NCBI GenBank assembly: GCA_964596105.1
Contig: CAZQRT010000039.1
Location: 1-13,042 of the forward strand
Length of the DNA: 13,042 nucleotides
Direction of reading: 5' to 3'
Source of the DNA: CAJUOR01 sp964596105
GTDB taxonomy: Bacteria > Bacillota_I > Bacilli_A > Erysipelotrichales > Coprobacillaceae
Shown: in pieces, positions 1-6,753 of the stretch
Layout of the letters: each line of letters begins with the position of its first letter
Position numbering within the stretch: position 1 is the first letter of the stretch
The notes under the pieces: generated by a model
The model's input: only the letters and a program-made list of their open reading frames with translations
The model's database searches: none
Told to the model about the DNA's origin: nothing
Program-made: the position numbers and the translations under genes

Positions 1-30
1 AAACAAAAAAAATCATGCCAGGCATGATTT
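1..30 (-). terminator. Intrinsic terminator of the yceD-rpmF operon
   Basis: Read on the minus strand, a 9-bp stem AAATCATGC/GCATGATTT with a 3-base loop is followed by a T-rich run (TTTTT-G-TTT). It begins directly after the rpmF stop codon, so it ends the operon and separates it from whatever lies left of the window. Confidence 0.9.
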
Positions 31-198
31 CTAGATGATTTGCTTATTGTTATAATAGCCGCAGCTCTTGCAAACCTGATGAGCGACGGTATATTCACCG
101 CAGTTCGGGCACTTCACCAGCGTCGGTGCGGCCAGGCGAATATGAGATCTTCTCTTTCCTTTCGCGGCTTTCGAAACTCGCCTGAATGGTACTGCCAT
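31..198 (-). CDS. rpmF: 50S ribosomal protein L32
   Basis: This 55-residue protein is a structural component of the large ribosomal subunit. It opens with MAVPFRRVSKAAKGKRRS, the basic N-terminus typical of L32, and then carries a zinc ribbon of two CxxC pairs (CPNC at about 30-33 and CKSC at about 43-46), so it is the zinc-binding (C+) form. The ATG is preceded by GGAGG at a good distance; that site overlaps the 3' end of yceD, and only three bases separate the two genes. The yceD-rpmF pair is a widely conserved bacterial operon. A strong hairpin terminator follows directly. Length and motifs match the family fully, so the call is essentially certain. Confidence 0.97.
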   Translation of the reverse strand: MAVPFRRVSKAAKGKRRSHIRLAAPTLVKCPNCGEYTVAHQVCKSCGYYNNKQII

Positions 199-201
199 GC
201 T

Positions 202-708
202 CTAAACCTCCCTTTCATCCGATGACTTGAAATAATCCTTCAACTTCGCTAACCTCGGGTCGACGCCGGGTTCATCATTCTCATCGACAACCCGCCAGCC
301 TTTGCCTTCCCGTTTCATGGTCGCGCCATCCTTGACCACCCTCAAGGGAACTTCCAGAATCACATTCTGAAATACGATCGGGGCCAGCTCGGCGGTATCT
401 TTTTTCACCTCATGAACATCCTCATCCTCAGCGGGTTTATCAAAGGCGAAGATTTCTGTAGACTGCGCGGAAAACGGATAGTCGACATCCTCATTGGAAA
501 TCGCGCAAGCCAGAACCATCTGGCCGGAAATTTTTAAGTCCACGTAAAGACGATTCTCTTTTTCCCGGTATGATCCGGTGCCGCTGACCGCGATTTCGCT
601 CAAGTCTCTTAGACCACTCACATTGCGGTAGCTCTCCTTGGGAAAAGCCACGGTTTCATCAAATGTGAAGTCCGGATGCTGCATCAGCCACGATAAATTC
701 CATTTCAA
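202..708 (-). CDS. yceD: YceD/DUF177 family protein, L32-operon partner
   Basis: This 168-residue protein belongs to the DUF177 (YceD) family, which is almost always encoded just upstream of rpmF. In bacteria and chloroplasts the family is linked to 23S rRNA accumulation or large-subunit assembly, though the molecular role is not settled. The reading frame is open further upstream, but I start at a TTG at 708, because GAGGTGATT sits at the correct distance and the protein then begins (M)KWNLSWL, as family members do. An upstream start would fall in the promoter. Visible family traits are the central LACAIS stretch (about 66-71), an acidic linker (about 91-100) and the C-terminal DPRLAKLKDYF signature (150-160). 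The family often has two cysteines in the central motif; only one is present here. Confidence 0.93.
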   Translation of the reverse strand: MKWNLSWLMQHPDFTFDETVAFPKESYRNVSGLRDLSEIAVSGTGSYREKENRLYVDLKISGQMVLACAISNEDVDYPFSAQSTEIFAFDKPAEDEDVHEVKKDTAELAPIVFQNVILEVPLRVVKDGATMKREGKGWRVVDENDEPGVDPRLAKLKDYFKSSDEREV

Positions 709-735
709 AAGAATCACCTCAACTAGCGCGACCCT

Positions 736-764
736 ATTATATAAAATTCGATCATGAATGTCAA
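736..764 (-). promoter_or_regulatory. Sigma-A promoter of yceD-rpmF
   Basis: The minus strand carries a perfect TTGACA (764-759) and a perfect TATAAT (741-736) with a 17-base spacer, about 30 bases ahead of the yceD start. This is a full consensus match, which suits the high, constant expression expected for a ribosomal protein operon. Confidence 0.93.
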
Positions 765-794
765 CTTTTCCCGGACTGACGGCAGCAACATCTT

Positions 795-823
795 TTGGCA
801 TTTTTCCCCATTCATGATATAAT
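795..823 (+). promoter_or_regulatory. Sigma-A promoter of the small membrane protein gene
   Basis: TTGGCA (795-800) and TATAAT (818-823) are separated by 17 bases and lie just upstream of the start at 846. This promoter is back-to-back with the yceD promoter; the two -35 boxes are 30 bases apart. An in-frame ATG at 795 falls inside this -35 box and so is not the start codon. Confidence 0.85.
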
Positions 824-845
824 CATGGGGAAAGGGTGTGATTTC

Positions 846-1211
846 ATGAAGGAGGCCATCATACGCAAAACCTTCTACCAGACGATGATCGCGGCGGTTC
901 TGGCCATTCTCTATATGCAGATCAGACCCGTCAAAGCTTACACGTTTTCCTGGCCCTGCGCGGCGATCGCGGCGGTCTTTGTGCTGTTCGCCTGGTTCGC
1001 TTATCTCAGATACGATAAAATGTCCCTTTTGAAGGTGGAAAAGAAGCCGGAAAAACCGGCCTCAAAATTTCGCGTCAAAACCATCATCGATTATGTCAAC
1101 TCCCCGATTTACGGGGACGGCCGGTTCAGCGATGAAGCGAAGCAGAAAATCAAAATCATATCCGACGGCATCAGCGCCGTCATCTTCTTCATCGCCGCCT
1201 GGCTGTTCTAG
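846..1211 (+). CDS. Small predicted membrane protein, unknown function
   Basis: I do not recognise this 121-residue protein. It has three likely membrane segments: about 8-25, about 35-54 (rich in Ala, Phe and Trp) and the extreme C-terminus, about 105-121, ending AVIFFIAAWLF. Between helices two and three lies a basic, probably cytosolic stretch of about 50 residues (KVEKKPEKPASKFRVK) followed by YVNSPIYGDGRFSDEAKQK. I chose the ATG at 846 because AAAGGGTG lies at a suitable distance and because earlier in-frame ATGs fall in the promoter or right after the -10 box. The gene is a single transcription unit, with its own promoter and a strong terminator whose stem includes the stop codon. It is transcribed away from yceD-rpmF, which gives no clear functional clue. 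Confidence 0.8.
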   Translation: MKEAIIRKTFYQTMIAAVLAILYMQIRPVKAYTFSWPCAAIAAVFVLFAWFAYLRYDKMSLLKVEKKPEKPASKFRVKTIIDYVNSPIYGDGRFSDEAKQKIKIISDGISAVIFFIAAWLF

Positions 1212-1226
1212 CCAGGCGCTTTTTTT
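1197..1226 (+). terminator. Intrinsic terminator of the small membrane protein gene
   Basis: GCCTGGCT and AGCCAGGC form a perfect 8-bp GC-rich stem with a 5-base loop, followed by GC and a run of seven T. The TAG stop codon (1209-1211) is inside the hairpin. On the minus strand the same hairpin is not followed by a T-run, so it should work mainly in the plus direction. The stop codon of the convergent lipoprotein gene lies in its T-tract. Confidence 0.93.
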
Positions 1227-3039
1227 ATACCCCGGTTGATTTGGCTTCCTCGTAAGCCGCTTTAAAAGCCTGCCGCTCATTGATCGTCACCGCCTGATTG
1301 GTCGCGGAAACGCCCTTCAGCTTAAACTTGGCCAGGCCGTAGCTGCCCTGCAGGCGGGTATAATCGTTAATGCTCGTGACCTTGTAGCGCTGATAGCCGT
1401 GCGAGAAAGGAATGATATACGCCTTCGACAACAGATACGACTCGCATTCCGCGTAAGCCTGCAGGCGGCTGTCGAGATCGGTCATCTGGCTGGCCGCGGC
1501 GCACAGGCTGTCGTAGATCTCGTCCTGAAAATGCCCGTACATGCGGTTGACATAGCCGTCCGACTGCAGTTTGTCCAGATAAGTGGAAGGATCCCCGCAA
1601 GAAGCGTAGATGGAAGTTAAAATGAGATCATAATCATTGTCTTTCAAAAGCTTGTCGAAACTGACGGAATCCTCGCTCTGGTCATGGTTGTCAAGATGGT
1701 AGGAAACGGCCTTGAAACTGACAAAATTAGGATCAAAATTGGAGAAAACCGAGGAAAAATTAGCCAGCGACCGCTGGTTGTCAGCCTGCACTGGAACCCG
1801 GATCTCCAAAGGGAAGGTCACGGTATCGGCCAGTTCCGCCATCGCCTTACCCTGATACTCGACCTGTTTGTCACTGTTGTAGTTAGGGCTCGTCGTATAC
1901 TGGCTCAAACTCCCGAGCATGAGATAATCAGTCCCGCGGTTGTTCGTCGCGAAACCGCTTGGAATCAGGGTGGACTTGGCGCTCGTGTCGAGATTGCTGA
2001 TCTCATCCTCGCCGTTGGCCTTCTTGACCCCAAGAACATTGCGGGTATCGAGCCCGTAGAACAGCGCCTTGCGGAAATTCTCATTATCCAGGGCCTTTTT
2101 CACATTTTCATTTTCGCTGTCAAAGTTAAATATATAGAAATAGCTGGCGTCATTATCGGCATCGGCGAAGAGATGAGTGTCAATCTCGCTGCCGTGGTCA
2201 CTGGCATAGCTGTCGCTGACATAGGCGTAGCTTAAATCGCCCTTCCTAAACATTTCCAGCGCCTCGTCATCATCTTCGACCTGGACGATGCTGCCGCCGT
2301 TGAAGGTCGTCTGGCTGACATCCCAGTAGTACTCATTTTTCGAGTACGTGATATTTTTATCCGAGAATCCCGTTAAAAAATAGGCCCCGTTATACCAGAG
2401 ATACTCCGGACTCTGGGCGAAGCGCTCCGCGCTTTGCGCGACGAGATTGCGGCTCACCGGATAAAAGCCCCCGTTTAAAAGATAAGTGTTAAAATAAACA
2501 CAAGGCTTTTCCAAAGTATAGCGCACGGTGTAGTCATTGACCGCCTTGACGCCCACCTCATCAAAATCAACCTCGCCATTCACATAAGCCGCGCCGTTTT
2601 TTAAAAGGCCGGCCACCTGGTTGCGGTAGGCGCTGTGATTGTTCGCGTCAAGAACATACTCAATGGCGTAGACAAAATCATCCGCCTTGACATTCTCCCC
2701 GGTCTGCTCGCCCTGGTAATTCACCCAGGAGACCCCCTCGCGAATCATGAAATCCCAGGTCGAGGCATCGTCATTCGGGACGCCGATATCCTGGGCCAGG
2801 GCGCTTTTTAAGTTGCCGTAGCGGTCGGTCTCGACCAGGCCGTCGACCAGATTGCCGTAAAGCCGGGCGCTGTTCTCACTGTTATCGACAAGATAATTCA
2901 AACTCGTGATCATTGTGTCCGGAGTCATATAATCATGGTAATAATCCTCATCAAAATCCGCGGAAATCTGCCGCCCGTTGCTGCGACACCCGCTCAGCGC
3001 CAAAAGTCCGCATAAAAAAAACCATCCCCATTTTCTCAT
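1225..3039 (-). CDS. Oligopeptide ABC transporter substrate-binding lipoprotein (SBP_bac_5/OppA type)
   Basis: This 604-residue protein is a family 5 extracellular solute-binding lipoprotein, expected to sit on the outer face of the membrane and deliver peptides (or a similar ligand) to an ABC permease. A signal peptide with a short basic start and hydrophobic core ends in the lipobox LALSGC, making Cys18 the lipidated residue. The mature part shows family features near its start: the LYGNLVDGLVETD stretch, then WDFMIREGVSW and a VKADDFVYAIEYVLD stretch. Length fits OppA/AppA. I prefer the ATG at 3039 over 3054 because GAGGTG is seven bases before it. No permease or ATPase genes are nearby, so it is an orphan binding protein in this window. 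True ligand specificity cannot be read from sequence alone. No convincing terminator follows it. Confidence 0.93.
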   Translation of the reverse strand: MRKWGWFFLCGLLALSGCRSNGRQISADFDEDYYHDYMTPDTMITSLNYLVDNSENSARLYGNLVDGLVETDRYGNLKSALAQDIGVPNDDASTWDFMIREGVSWVNYQGEQTGENVKADDFVYAIEYVLDANNHSAYRNQVAGLLKNGAAYVNGEVDFDEVGVKAVNDYTVRYTLEKPCVYFNTYLLNGGFYPVSRNLVAQSAERFAQSPEYLWYNGAYFLTGFSDKNITYSKNEYYWDVSQTTFNGGSIVQVEDDDEALEMFRKGDLSYAYVSDSYASDHGSEIDTHLFADADNDASYFYIFNFDSENENVKKALDNENFRKALFYGLDTRNVLGVKKANGEDEISNLDTSAKSTLIPSGFATNNRGTDYLMLGSLSQYTTSPNYNSDKQVEYQGKAMAELADTVTFPLEIRVPVQADNQRSLANFSSVFSNFDPNFVSFKAVSYHLDNHDQSEDSVSFDKLLKDNDYDLILTSIYASCGDPSTYLDKLQSDGYVNRMYGHFQDEIYDSLCAAASQMTDLDSRLQAYAECESYLLSKAYIIPFSHGYQRYKVTSINDYTRLQGSYGLAKFKLKGVSATNQAVTINERQAFKAAYEEAKSTGV

Positions 3040-3066
3040 CCCGAAGCACCTCATCTTTGTGTTCCT

Positions 3067-3095
3067 ATTGTAAACAAGGGGTGCGGGTTTGTCAA
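3067..3095 (-). promoter_or_regulatory. Sigma-A promoter of the peptide-binding lipoprotein gene
   Basis: On the minus strand TTGACA (3095-3090) and TACAAT (3072-3067) are separated by 17 bases, in the short gap between thiT and the lipoprotein gene. It gives the lipoprotein gene its own riboswitch-independent transcription. Confidence 0.88.
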
Positions 3096-3111
3096 TGGAG
3101 ATGGCGGAGCA

Positions 3112-3651
3112 TTAACGTTTGCCTACGGCCTTTTCAATCGGCGGATAGACCAGCGGCATCAAAAGTAACATGACGACCAGCGTGGCGAGATTATAAGGCA
3201 GGTTATAGTATAAAGAGTAAAGCAGGGGATTCATGCCCTCCGGGGCGTAAGAGGCAAACAGGAAAGCCCCGCTGGCATAATGGCAGGCAAATTTCAAAGT
3301 CATGGCGAAAATGATCCCCGTGTAAAGCGTAAAGGATTTGATTTTCACGCTTTGAATGAGCGGCGCGAGGCCGCACGCCATCAAGGGCAGCACATAATCC
3401 AAAAGCACCGACCACCAGCCGTAAAAAGTGGCGAGTCCCAAAACAAACTGCAGCACGGAAGCCAAAAGCCCGCAGATCAGGCCGTACTTCACGCCGCACA
3501 GATAAGCGATGATGAAAATGGCGATAATGTCAATGGAAACCGTCCCGCCCTGGGGCATTTCCGGGATCAGCTTGTTGAGATACCCGAGGACGATCACCAT
3601 GGCCGCCCCCATCATCGTTAAAACCAGTTTTCTTAAGTTTTCGTTTTTCAT
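3112..3651 (-). CDS. thiT: Thiamine ECF transporter S component ThiT
   Basis: This 179-residue, highly hydrophobic protein is the substrate-capturing S subunit of an energy-coupling-factor transporter for thiamine. It depends on a shared EcfA/EcfA'/EcfT module encoded elsewhere. About six membrane helices are visible. Recalling Lactococcus ThiT, the binding-site region aligns almost position for position: KFACHYASG (His124, equivalent to His125) and LLYSLYYNLPY (Tyr145 and Asn150, equivalent to Tyr146 and Asn151). Where ThiT has Glu84 in FLEYLVAP, this protein has Asp85 in LLDYVLPL. Start ATG 3651 is preceded by GGGAGGAAAG. The TPP riboswitch directly upstream independently supports the substrate. 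There is no hairpin between its stop codon and the lipoprotein gene, so transcription may continue into that gene when the riboswitch is open. Confidence 0.95.
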   Translation of the reverse strand: MKNENLRKLVLTMMGAAMVIVLGYLNKLIPEMPQGGTVSIDIIAIFIIAYLCGVKYGLICGLLASVLQFVLGLATFYGWWSVLLDYVLPLMACGLAPLIQSVKIKSFTLYTGIIFAMTLKFACHYASGAFLFASYAPEGMNPLLYSLYYNLPYNLATLVVMLLLMPLVYPPIEKAVGKR

Positions 3652-3664
3652 GTCTTTCCTCCCG

Positions 3665-3701
3665 AAAAATAAAAAGACGTCCGGGACAAAGGCCAGACGT
3701 C
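3665..3701 (-). terminator. Riboswitch-controlled terminator upstream of thiT
   Basis: On the minus strand GACGTCTGG and CCGGACGTC form a 9-bp stem (one G-T pair) followed by TTTTTATTTTT. It lies between the TPP aptamer and the thiT ribosome binding site. This is the expected expression platform: the terminator forms when TPP is bound and thiT is switched off. Confidence 0.92.
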
Positions 3702-3710
3702 AAAAAAAGC

Positions 3711-3800
3711 GCGCATCTTCCCTTCGCCGGTATTACCCGTATCAGGTTCAATGGGTTGAAGCCTGTGCTTCTCTCAGCCTCGCGGCACCCCTTTGCCACG
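3711..3800 (-). ncRNA. TPP riboswitch (THI element)
   Basis: The minus strand carries all conserved blocks of the thiamine pyrophosphate aptamer in order: GGGGTGCC, then GGCTGAGA, an extra GAAGC/GCTTC hairpin, ACCC, TGAACCTGAT, GGGTAATACC and GCGAAGGGAAG. The predicted transcription start is around 3797, directly at the base of the aptamer. A terminator follows within about 10 bases, so control is by premature transcription termination. The gene controlled is thiT. Confidence 0.97.
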
Positions 3801-3803
3801 GGT

Positions 3804-3832
3804 ATTGTATGCTATTTCGGGTCTGTTGGCAA
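3804..3832 (-). promoter_or_regulatory. Promoter of the TPP riboswitch-thiT unit
   Basis: TTGCCA (3832-3827) and TACAAT (3809-3804) on the minus strand have a 17-base spacer. The predicted start of transcription falls at the first bases of the riboswitch aptamer. Confidence 0.85.
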
Positions 3833-3853
3833 TTCATTTTTCATATTTAATCA

Positions 3854-3882
3854 TGGAAAAAGCCCGCTAACCGTTTTATAAT
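3854..3882 (+). promoter_or_regulatory. Promoter of ackA
   Basis: A perfect TATAAT (3877-3882) lies about 20 bases before the ackA start. The -35 region is weak: TGGAAA (3854-3859) at 17 bases. The perfect -10 box makes a promoter likely. An in-frame ATG at 3881 overlaps the -10 box and is therefore excluded as a start. Confidence 0.65.
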
Positions 3883-3904
3883 GGGAAAAAAGGAGAGGAT
3901 TGTA

Positions 3905-5095
3905 ATGGCAAAAATTATCGCCGTCAATGCCGGCAGCTCTTCATTGAAGTTTCAGCTGTTTGAAATGGATGATGAATCGGTCATCGCGTCCGGCGTTGTG
4001 GAGCGCATCGGTTTAGAGAACGGCATTTACACTTTGAAGTATCAGGGGGAAAAATATGTCTGGGAGCAGCCTATCCCCGATCATAAAAAAGGTGTCGAAC
4101 TGTTACTGAAAAGCTTAATCGAATATCACGTCGTAAAAAGCCTCGATGAAATCGCCGGGGTCGGCCACCGCGTCGTGCAGGGCGGCGACCGCTATAAGGA
4201 ATCGGTGATTTTCGATGATGAAGTAGCCGCGGGCGTCCGCGAGCTGTCCAGCCTGGCCCCGCTGCATAACCCGGCCCACATCACCGGTTATGAGGCCTTT
4301 AAAGCGGCCATGCCGAAAGTCGGCCATGTCGCTGTCTTTGATACCGCGTTTCATTCCGGCATGGATGAGGAGACCTTCCTCTACCCGCTGCCTTATGAAT
4401 ACTATGAGAACGATCACGTCCGCCGCTACGGCTTTCACGGCTCCAGCCACCGCTATGTGTCAGAGCGCTGCCGCGAACTGTTAGGAAATCCCGCCCACAG
4501 CAATATCATCGTCTGCCACCTCGGTGCCGGGGGCAGCCTGGCCGCGGTTAAAGACGGAAAATCAATCAACACCACGATGGGTTTCACGCCTTTAGCCGGC
4601 ATCGTCATGGGCACCCGCTGCGGCGACATTGACCCTTCCATCGTCACCTACCTGATGGGTGAAAAGGGACTAACCCCGGACCAGATGGACCAGATCATGA
4701 ACAAAGAATCCGGCCTGTTAGGCATTTCCGGTATTTCCAGCGACTACCGCGATGTGGAAGCGGCCGCCGATCAGGGTAATCACCGCGCCCAGATGGCCTT
4801 AAAAGTGTTCGCGAGACGCGTCGCTGATTACATCGGCAGCTACTTTGTCCAGCTCGGCGGGCTTGACGCCATCTGCTTTACCGCCGGCATCGGGGAAAAT
4901 TCCTCAACCGCGCGCCGCGACATCATCAATAACATCAAAGACGCCCTGGGCATTGAGCTGGATGAGGAAAAGAACAAGGTGCGGGCTCAGGAATGTTTGA
5001 TCTCCACGCCGGAATCCAAAGTTAAAGTATATGTGATTCCGACCAATGAGGAACTGATCATCGCCCGCGATACCAAGCGGCTGTTAAAATTATAA
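3905..5095 (+). CDS. ackA: Acetate kinase
   Basis: This 396-residue cytosolic enzyme interconverts acetyl phosphate plus ADP with acetate plus ATP, the ATP-yielding last step of acetate fermentation. Family signatures are present: VNAGSSSLKF at the N-terminus (Asn8), GHRVVQGG (Arg89), FDTAFH (Asp146), YGFHGSSH (His178), HLGAGGS (phosphate loop), MGTRCGDIDP (Arg238), FTAGIGENS and PTNEEL (Glu382). These match the catalytic residues of the Methanosarcina enzyme. Length is normal. I chose the ATG at 3905 because AGGAGAGG lies just before it and the upstream ATG overlaps the promoter. Phosphotransacetylase is not adjacent. Transcription is monocistronic, with its own promoter and a strong terminator right after the stop codon. 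Confidence 0.98.
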   Translation: MAKIIAVNAGSSSLKFQLFEMDDESVIASGVVERIGLENGIYTLKYQGEKYVWEQPIPDHKKGVELLLKSLIEYHVVKSLDEIAGVGHRVVQGGDRYKESVIFDDEVAAGVRELSSLAPLHNPAHITGYEAFKAAMPKVGHVAVFDTAFHSGMDEETFLYPLPYEYYENDHVRRYGFHGSSHRYVSERCRELLGNPAHSNIIVCHLGAGGSLAAVKDGKSINTTMGFTPLAGIVMGTRCGDIDPSIVTYLMGEKGLTPDQMDQIMNKESGLLGISGISSDYRDVEAAADQGNHRAQMALKVFARRVADYIGSYFVQLGGLDAICFTAGIGENSSTARRDIINNIKDALGIELDEEKNKVRAQECLISTPESKVKVYVIPTNEELIIARDTKRLLKL

Positions 5096-5122
5096 AAAGA
5101 GTCCGGAAATGGACTCTTTTTT
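5094..5122. terminator. Bidirectional terminator between ackA and the GNAT gene
   Basis: AAAAAGAGTCC (5094-5104) and GGACTCTTTTT (5111-5121) form an 11-bp stem with a 6-base loop. Flanking A and T runs give a U-tract in both directions. It starts at the ackA stop codon and ends at the stop codon of the convergent gene, so it can serve both. Confidence 0.93.
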
Positions 5123-5931
5123 CATTCTTCAAAGCTCATCACCATATCGGTGCCGGGATCTCTGGTGAAGGAATATTTTTCCAAGAGCTCTAATGGCAAA
5201 GGCATCTCTTCAGGAAAATGCCAGACCAGCTTCGCGACTCCCAATAGACGGGCGTAAGCGAGGGCGCTGCGTAAAGCTTTCTCATCAGGCTCCATATAGG
5301 CCACATATAGCGCCTTTGCGGCTTGAAAACGCGACCCCATCACGATAATATGATCCCCGTCATGAAACAGCCAGCCCTGCGACAGCATCCCGGCCAGCGT
5401 TCTTTCATTATTGGGATAAAAGGTGTGGTTGATGCTGAGGTGTTTGATATCTGGCAATATGGATGGCATTTTGTCACAAAGCCGGTAGCAGGACTCATAG
5501 GTCTGATTCATATCGATGGCGGTGGAGTAGCTCACATAAAAGGCGTCCGGCCTGAAGCCGAAACGGGTGGCGAGCTTGGTGCTGCCGATGTTTCTCTGGC
5601 CGGTATAAAGCCCGGCATGATGAAGATTATACTTTCGCATCTGGGTCGTATAGCGGTGGTATATGGCTGTGCCGATGCCCTTTTTTTGAAATTCCCGGCG
5701 CACTCTGAGGATCTCGAGCCAGCCGCTGCCGTCAAACAGGACGGAAAGCTTGCCGACCCCGACGATCTCATCGTCTATTAAAGCGACACTTAACTCGCCT
5801 TGGGTGGTGGTGTAATAAGGGTAAGCGTCCCGCAAATAATGATTTCCCATGGGCACGGCGCTTTTTTCAACCGCGCAGGCGGCGTCTAAATCTTCCGGCT
5901 TCATGGCCCGGACCACGATTCGCGCGCTCAT
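5122..5931 (-). CDS. GNAT family N-acetyltransferase with an extra C-terminal domain
   Basis: This 269-residue protein starts with a GNAT acetyltransferase domain (about residues 4-140). RIVVRAMKPEDLDAA is the usual first strand and helix, and the acetyl-CoA loop is seen in LRVRREFQKKGIGTAI (Gln82-x-x-Gly85-x-Gly87). NIGSTKLATRFGF matches the later GNAT helix and strand. The second half (about 145-269) may be a degenerate second GNAT-like unit, ending FTRDPGTDMVMSFEE. Substrate is unknown. The ATG at 5931 shares its first base with the TGA of the upstream HAD gene, so translation is probably coupled; a GTG nine bases earlier is possible but less likely. The pair forms an operon driven from the promoter near 6730. 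Confidence 0.85.
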   Translation of the reverse strand: MSARIVVRAMKPEDLDAACAVEKSAVPMGNHYLRDAYPYYTTTQGELSVALIDDEIVGVGKLSVLFDGSGWLEILRVRREFQKKGIGTAIYHRYTTQMRKYNLHHAGLYTGQRNIGSTKLATRFGFRPDAFYVSYSTAIDMNQTYESCYRLCDKMPSILPDIKHLSINHTFYPNNERTLAGMLSQGWLFHDGDHIIVMGSRFQAAKALYVAYMEPDEKALRSALAYARLLGVAKLVWHFPEEMPLPLELLEKYSFTRDPGTDMVMSFEE

Positions 5932-6707
5932 CAGATCCACCCGAAATGGCGGCAGGCGAAAGCGATGCCGTCATCGTCACTGGACCTGGTCACAAAGGTC
6001 GCGGCCGCTTTAACTGTGTCAGCCGCGTTCCCCATGGCCACGCTGACCGGGGCCGCTTTGATCATGGACAGATCATTATGGCCGTCGCCAAAAACAACCA
6101 GGCTGTCTTGTTTTAACTTCAGATACTTCATCATTTCCATAATTCCTCCGATCTTGTCATTAGGTTCCACCATCAGATACTCAGGAAAATAGCGCGAATA
6201 ATTAAGCAGGGACAAGGTCTCCAGGCGGCCTTCCTCGCCCGGCTTCAAAGCGATATAAATCTTGTGGATTTCCGCCAGGCCGGCATAATCCAGACCGGGA
6301 ATCACGGTCACGGGATAATCGTGACGGGTCATCTCATCCTCGACATTAAAGCGGTCATTATGACTGAGGCGGGTGTAGGTGTTGTCTATCGCGACACAAA
6401 GGGGAATATCTTTCTTGACGCACTCGGCGATGATCTTTAAGGACTTGTCGTGATCCAGGGGTTTATTGAATATCAGCCGGTCGTCCACCGTCATGCCAAA
6501 GCCGCCGTCATGCACATAACTGTGAATGCGGCACTGGCGGGCAAAAGGAGCGGCGGACTTTTGCGAACGGCCGGTGGCTATCGCGACAAAATGACCGTTT
6601 TTTTGCAGCTGCCCAAGCGCCTCCAAAGTGCTTTGGGGAATGACGCCGCCAGGATTTCGCGCGGTCAGGGTGCCGTCGATATCAAAAAAGATAGCTTTCT
6701 TTTCCAT
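5931..6707 (-). CDS. Cof-type HAD-IIB family phosphatase
   Basis: This 258-residue protein is a haloacid dehalogenase superfamily hydrolase of the Cof/IIB subgroup, probably a cytosolic phosphatase acting on sugar phosphates, cofactor phosphates or nucleotides. Motif I is FFDIDGT (nucleophile Asp9, acid/base Asp11), motif II is ATGRS (45-48), motif III is probably the lysine in NDKIGGI (Lys185), and motif IV is FGDGHND (Asp208, Asp212). The long insertion between motifs II and III is the IIB cap. I start at ATG 6707, preceded by GGTGAT; an in-frame GTG at 6716 is an alternative. It is the first gene of a two-gene operon with the acetyltransferase. The precise substrate cannot be told from sequence. 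Confidence 0.92.
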   Translation of the reverse strand: MEKKAIFFDIDGTLTARNPGGVIPQSTLEALGQLQKNGHFVAIATGRSQKSAAPFARQCRIHSYVHDGGFGMTVDDRLIFNKPLDHDKSLKIIAECVKKDIPLCVAIDNTYTRLSHNDRFNVEDEMTRHDYPVTVIPGLDYAGLAEIHKIYIALKPGEEGRLETLSLLNYSRYFPEYLMVEPNDKIGGIMEMMKYLKLKQDSLVVFGDGHNDLSMIKAAPVSVAMGNAADTVKAAATFVTRSSDDDGIAFACRHFGWI

Positions 6708-6724
6708 GTCTATCACCGCGTTTC

Positions 6725-6753
6725 AGTATAACACGAAATCAGAAAATTGTCTT
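6725..6753 (-). promoter_or_regulatory. Promoter of the HAD-GNAT operon
   Basis: On the minus strand TATACT (6730-6725) is preceded by TGT, giving an extended -10. A partial -35, AAGACA (6753-6748), lies 17 bases upstream. The -35 overlaps that of the divergent MBL-HAD-pyrC promoter. Confidence 0.7.

Noticed and set aside
1684..2235. Long plus-strand open frame antisense to the lipoprotein gene
   Set aside because: It lies wholly within a well-supported lipoprotein gene and shows no start signal or recognisable family motif.
3866..3879. Possible CcpA (cre) site near the ackA promoter
   Set aside because: The minus-strand core AAACGGTTA resembles a cre half, but both outer ends mismatch, and it would overlap the -10 region, where CcpA would repress ackA and not activate it. 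Too weak to list.
5323..5781. Plus-strand open frame antisense to the GNAT gene
   Set aside because: It overlaps the GNAT domain with its acetyl-CoA motif and has no start signals of its own.
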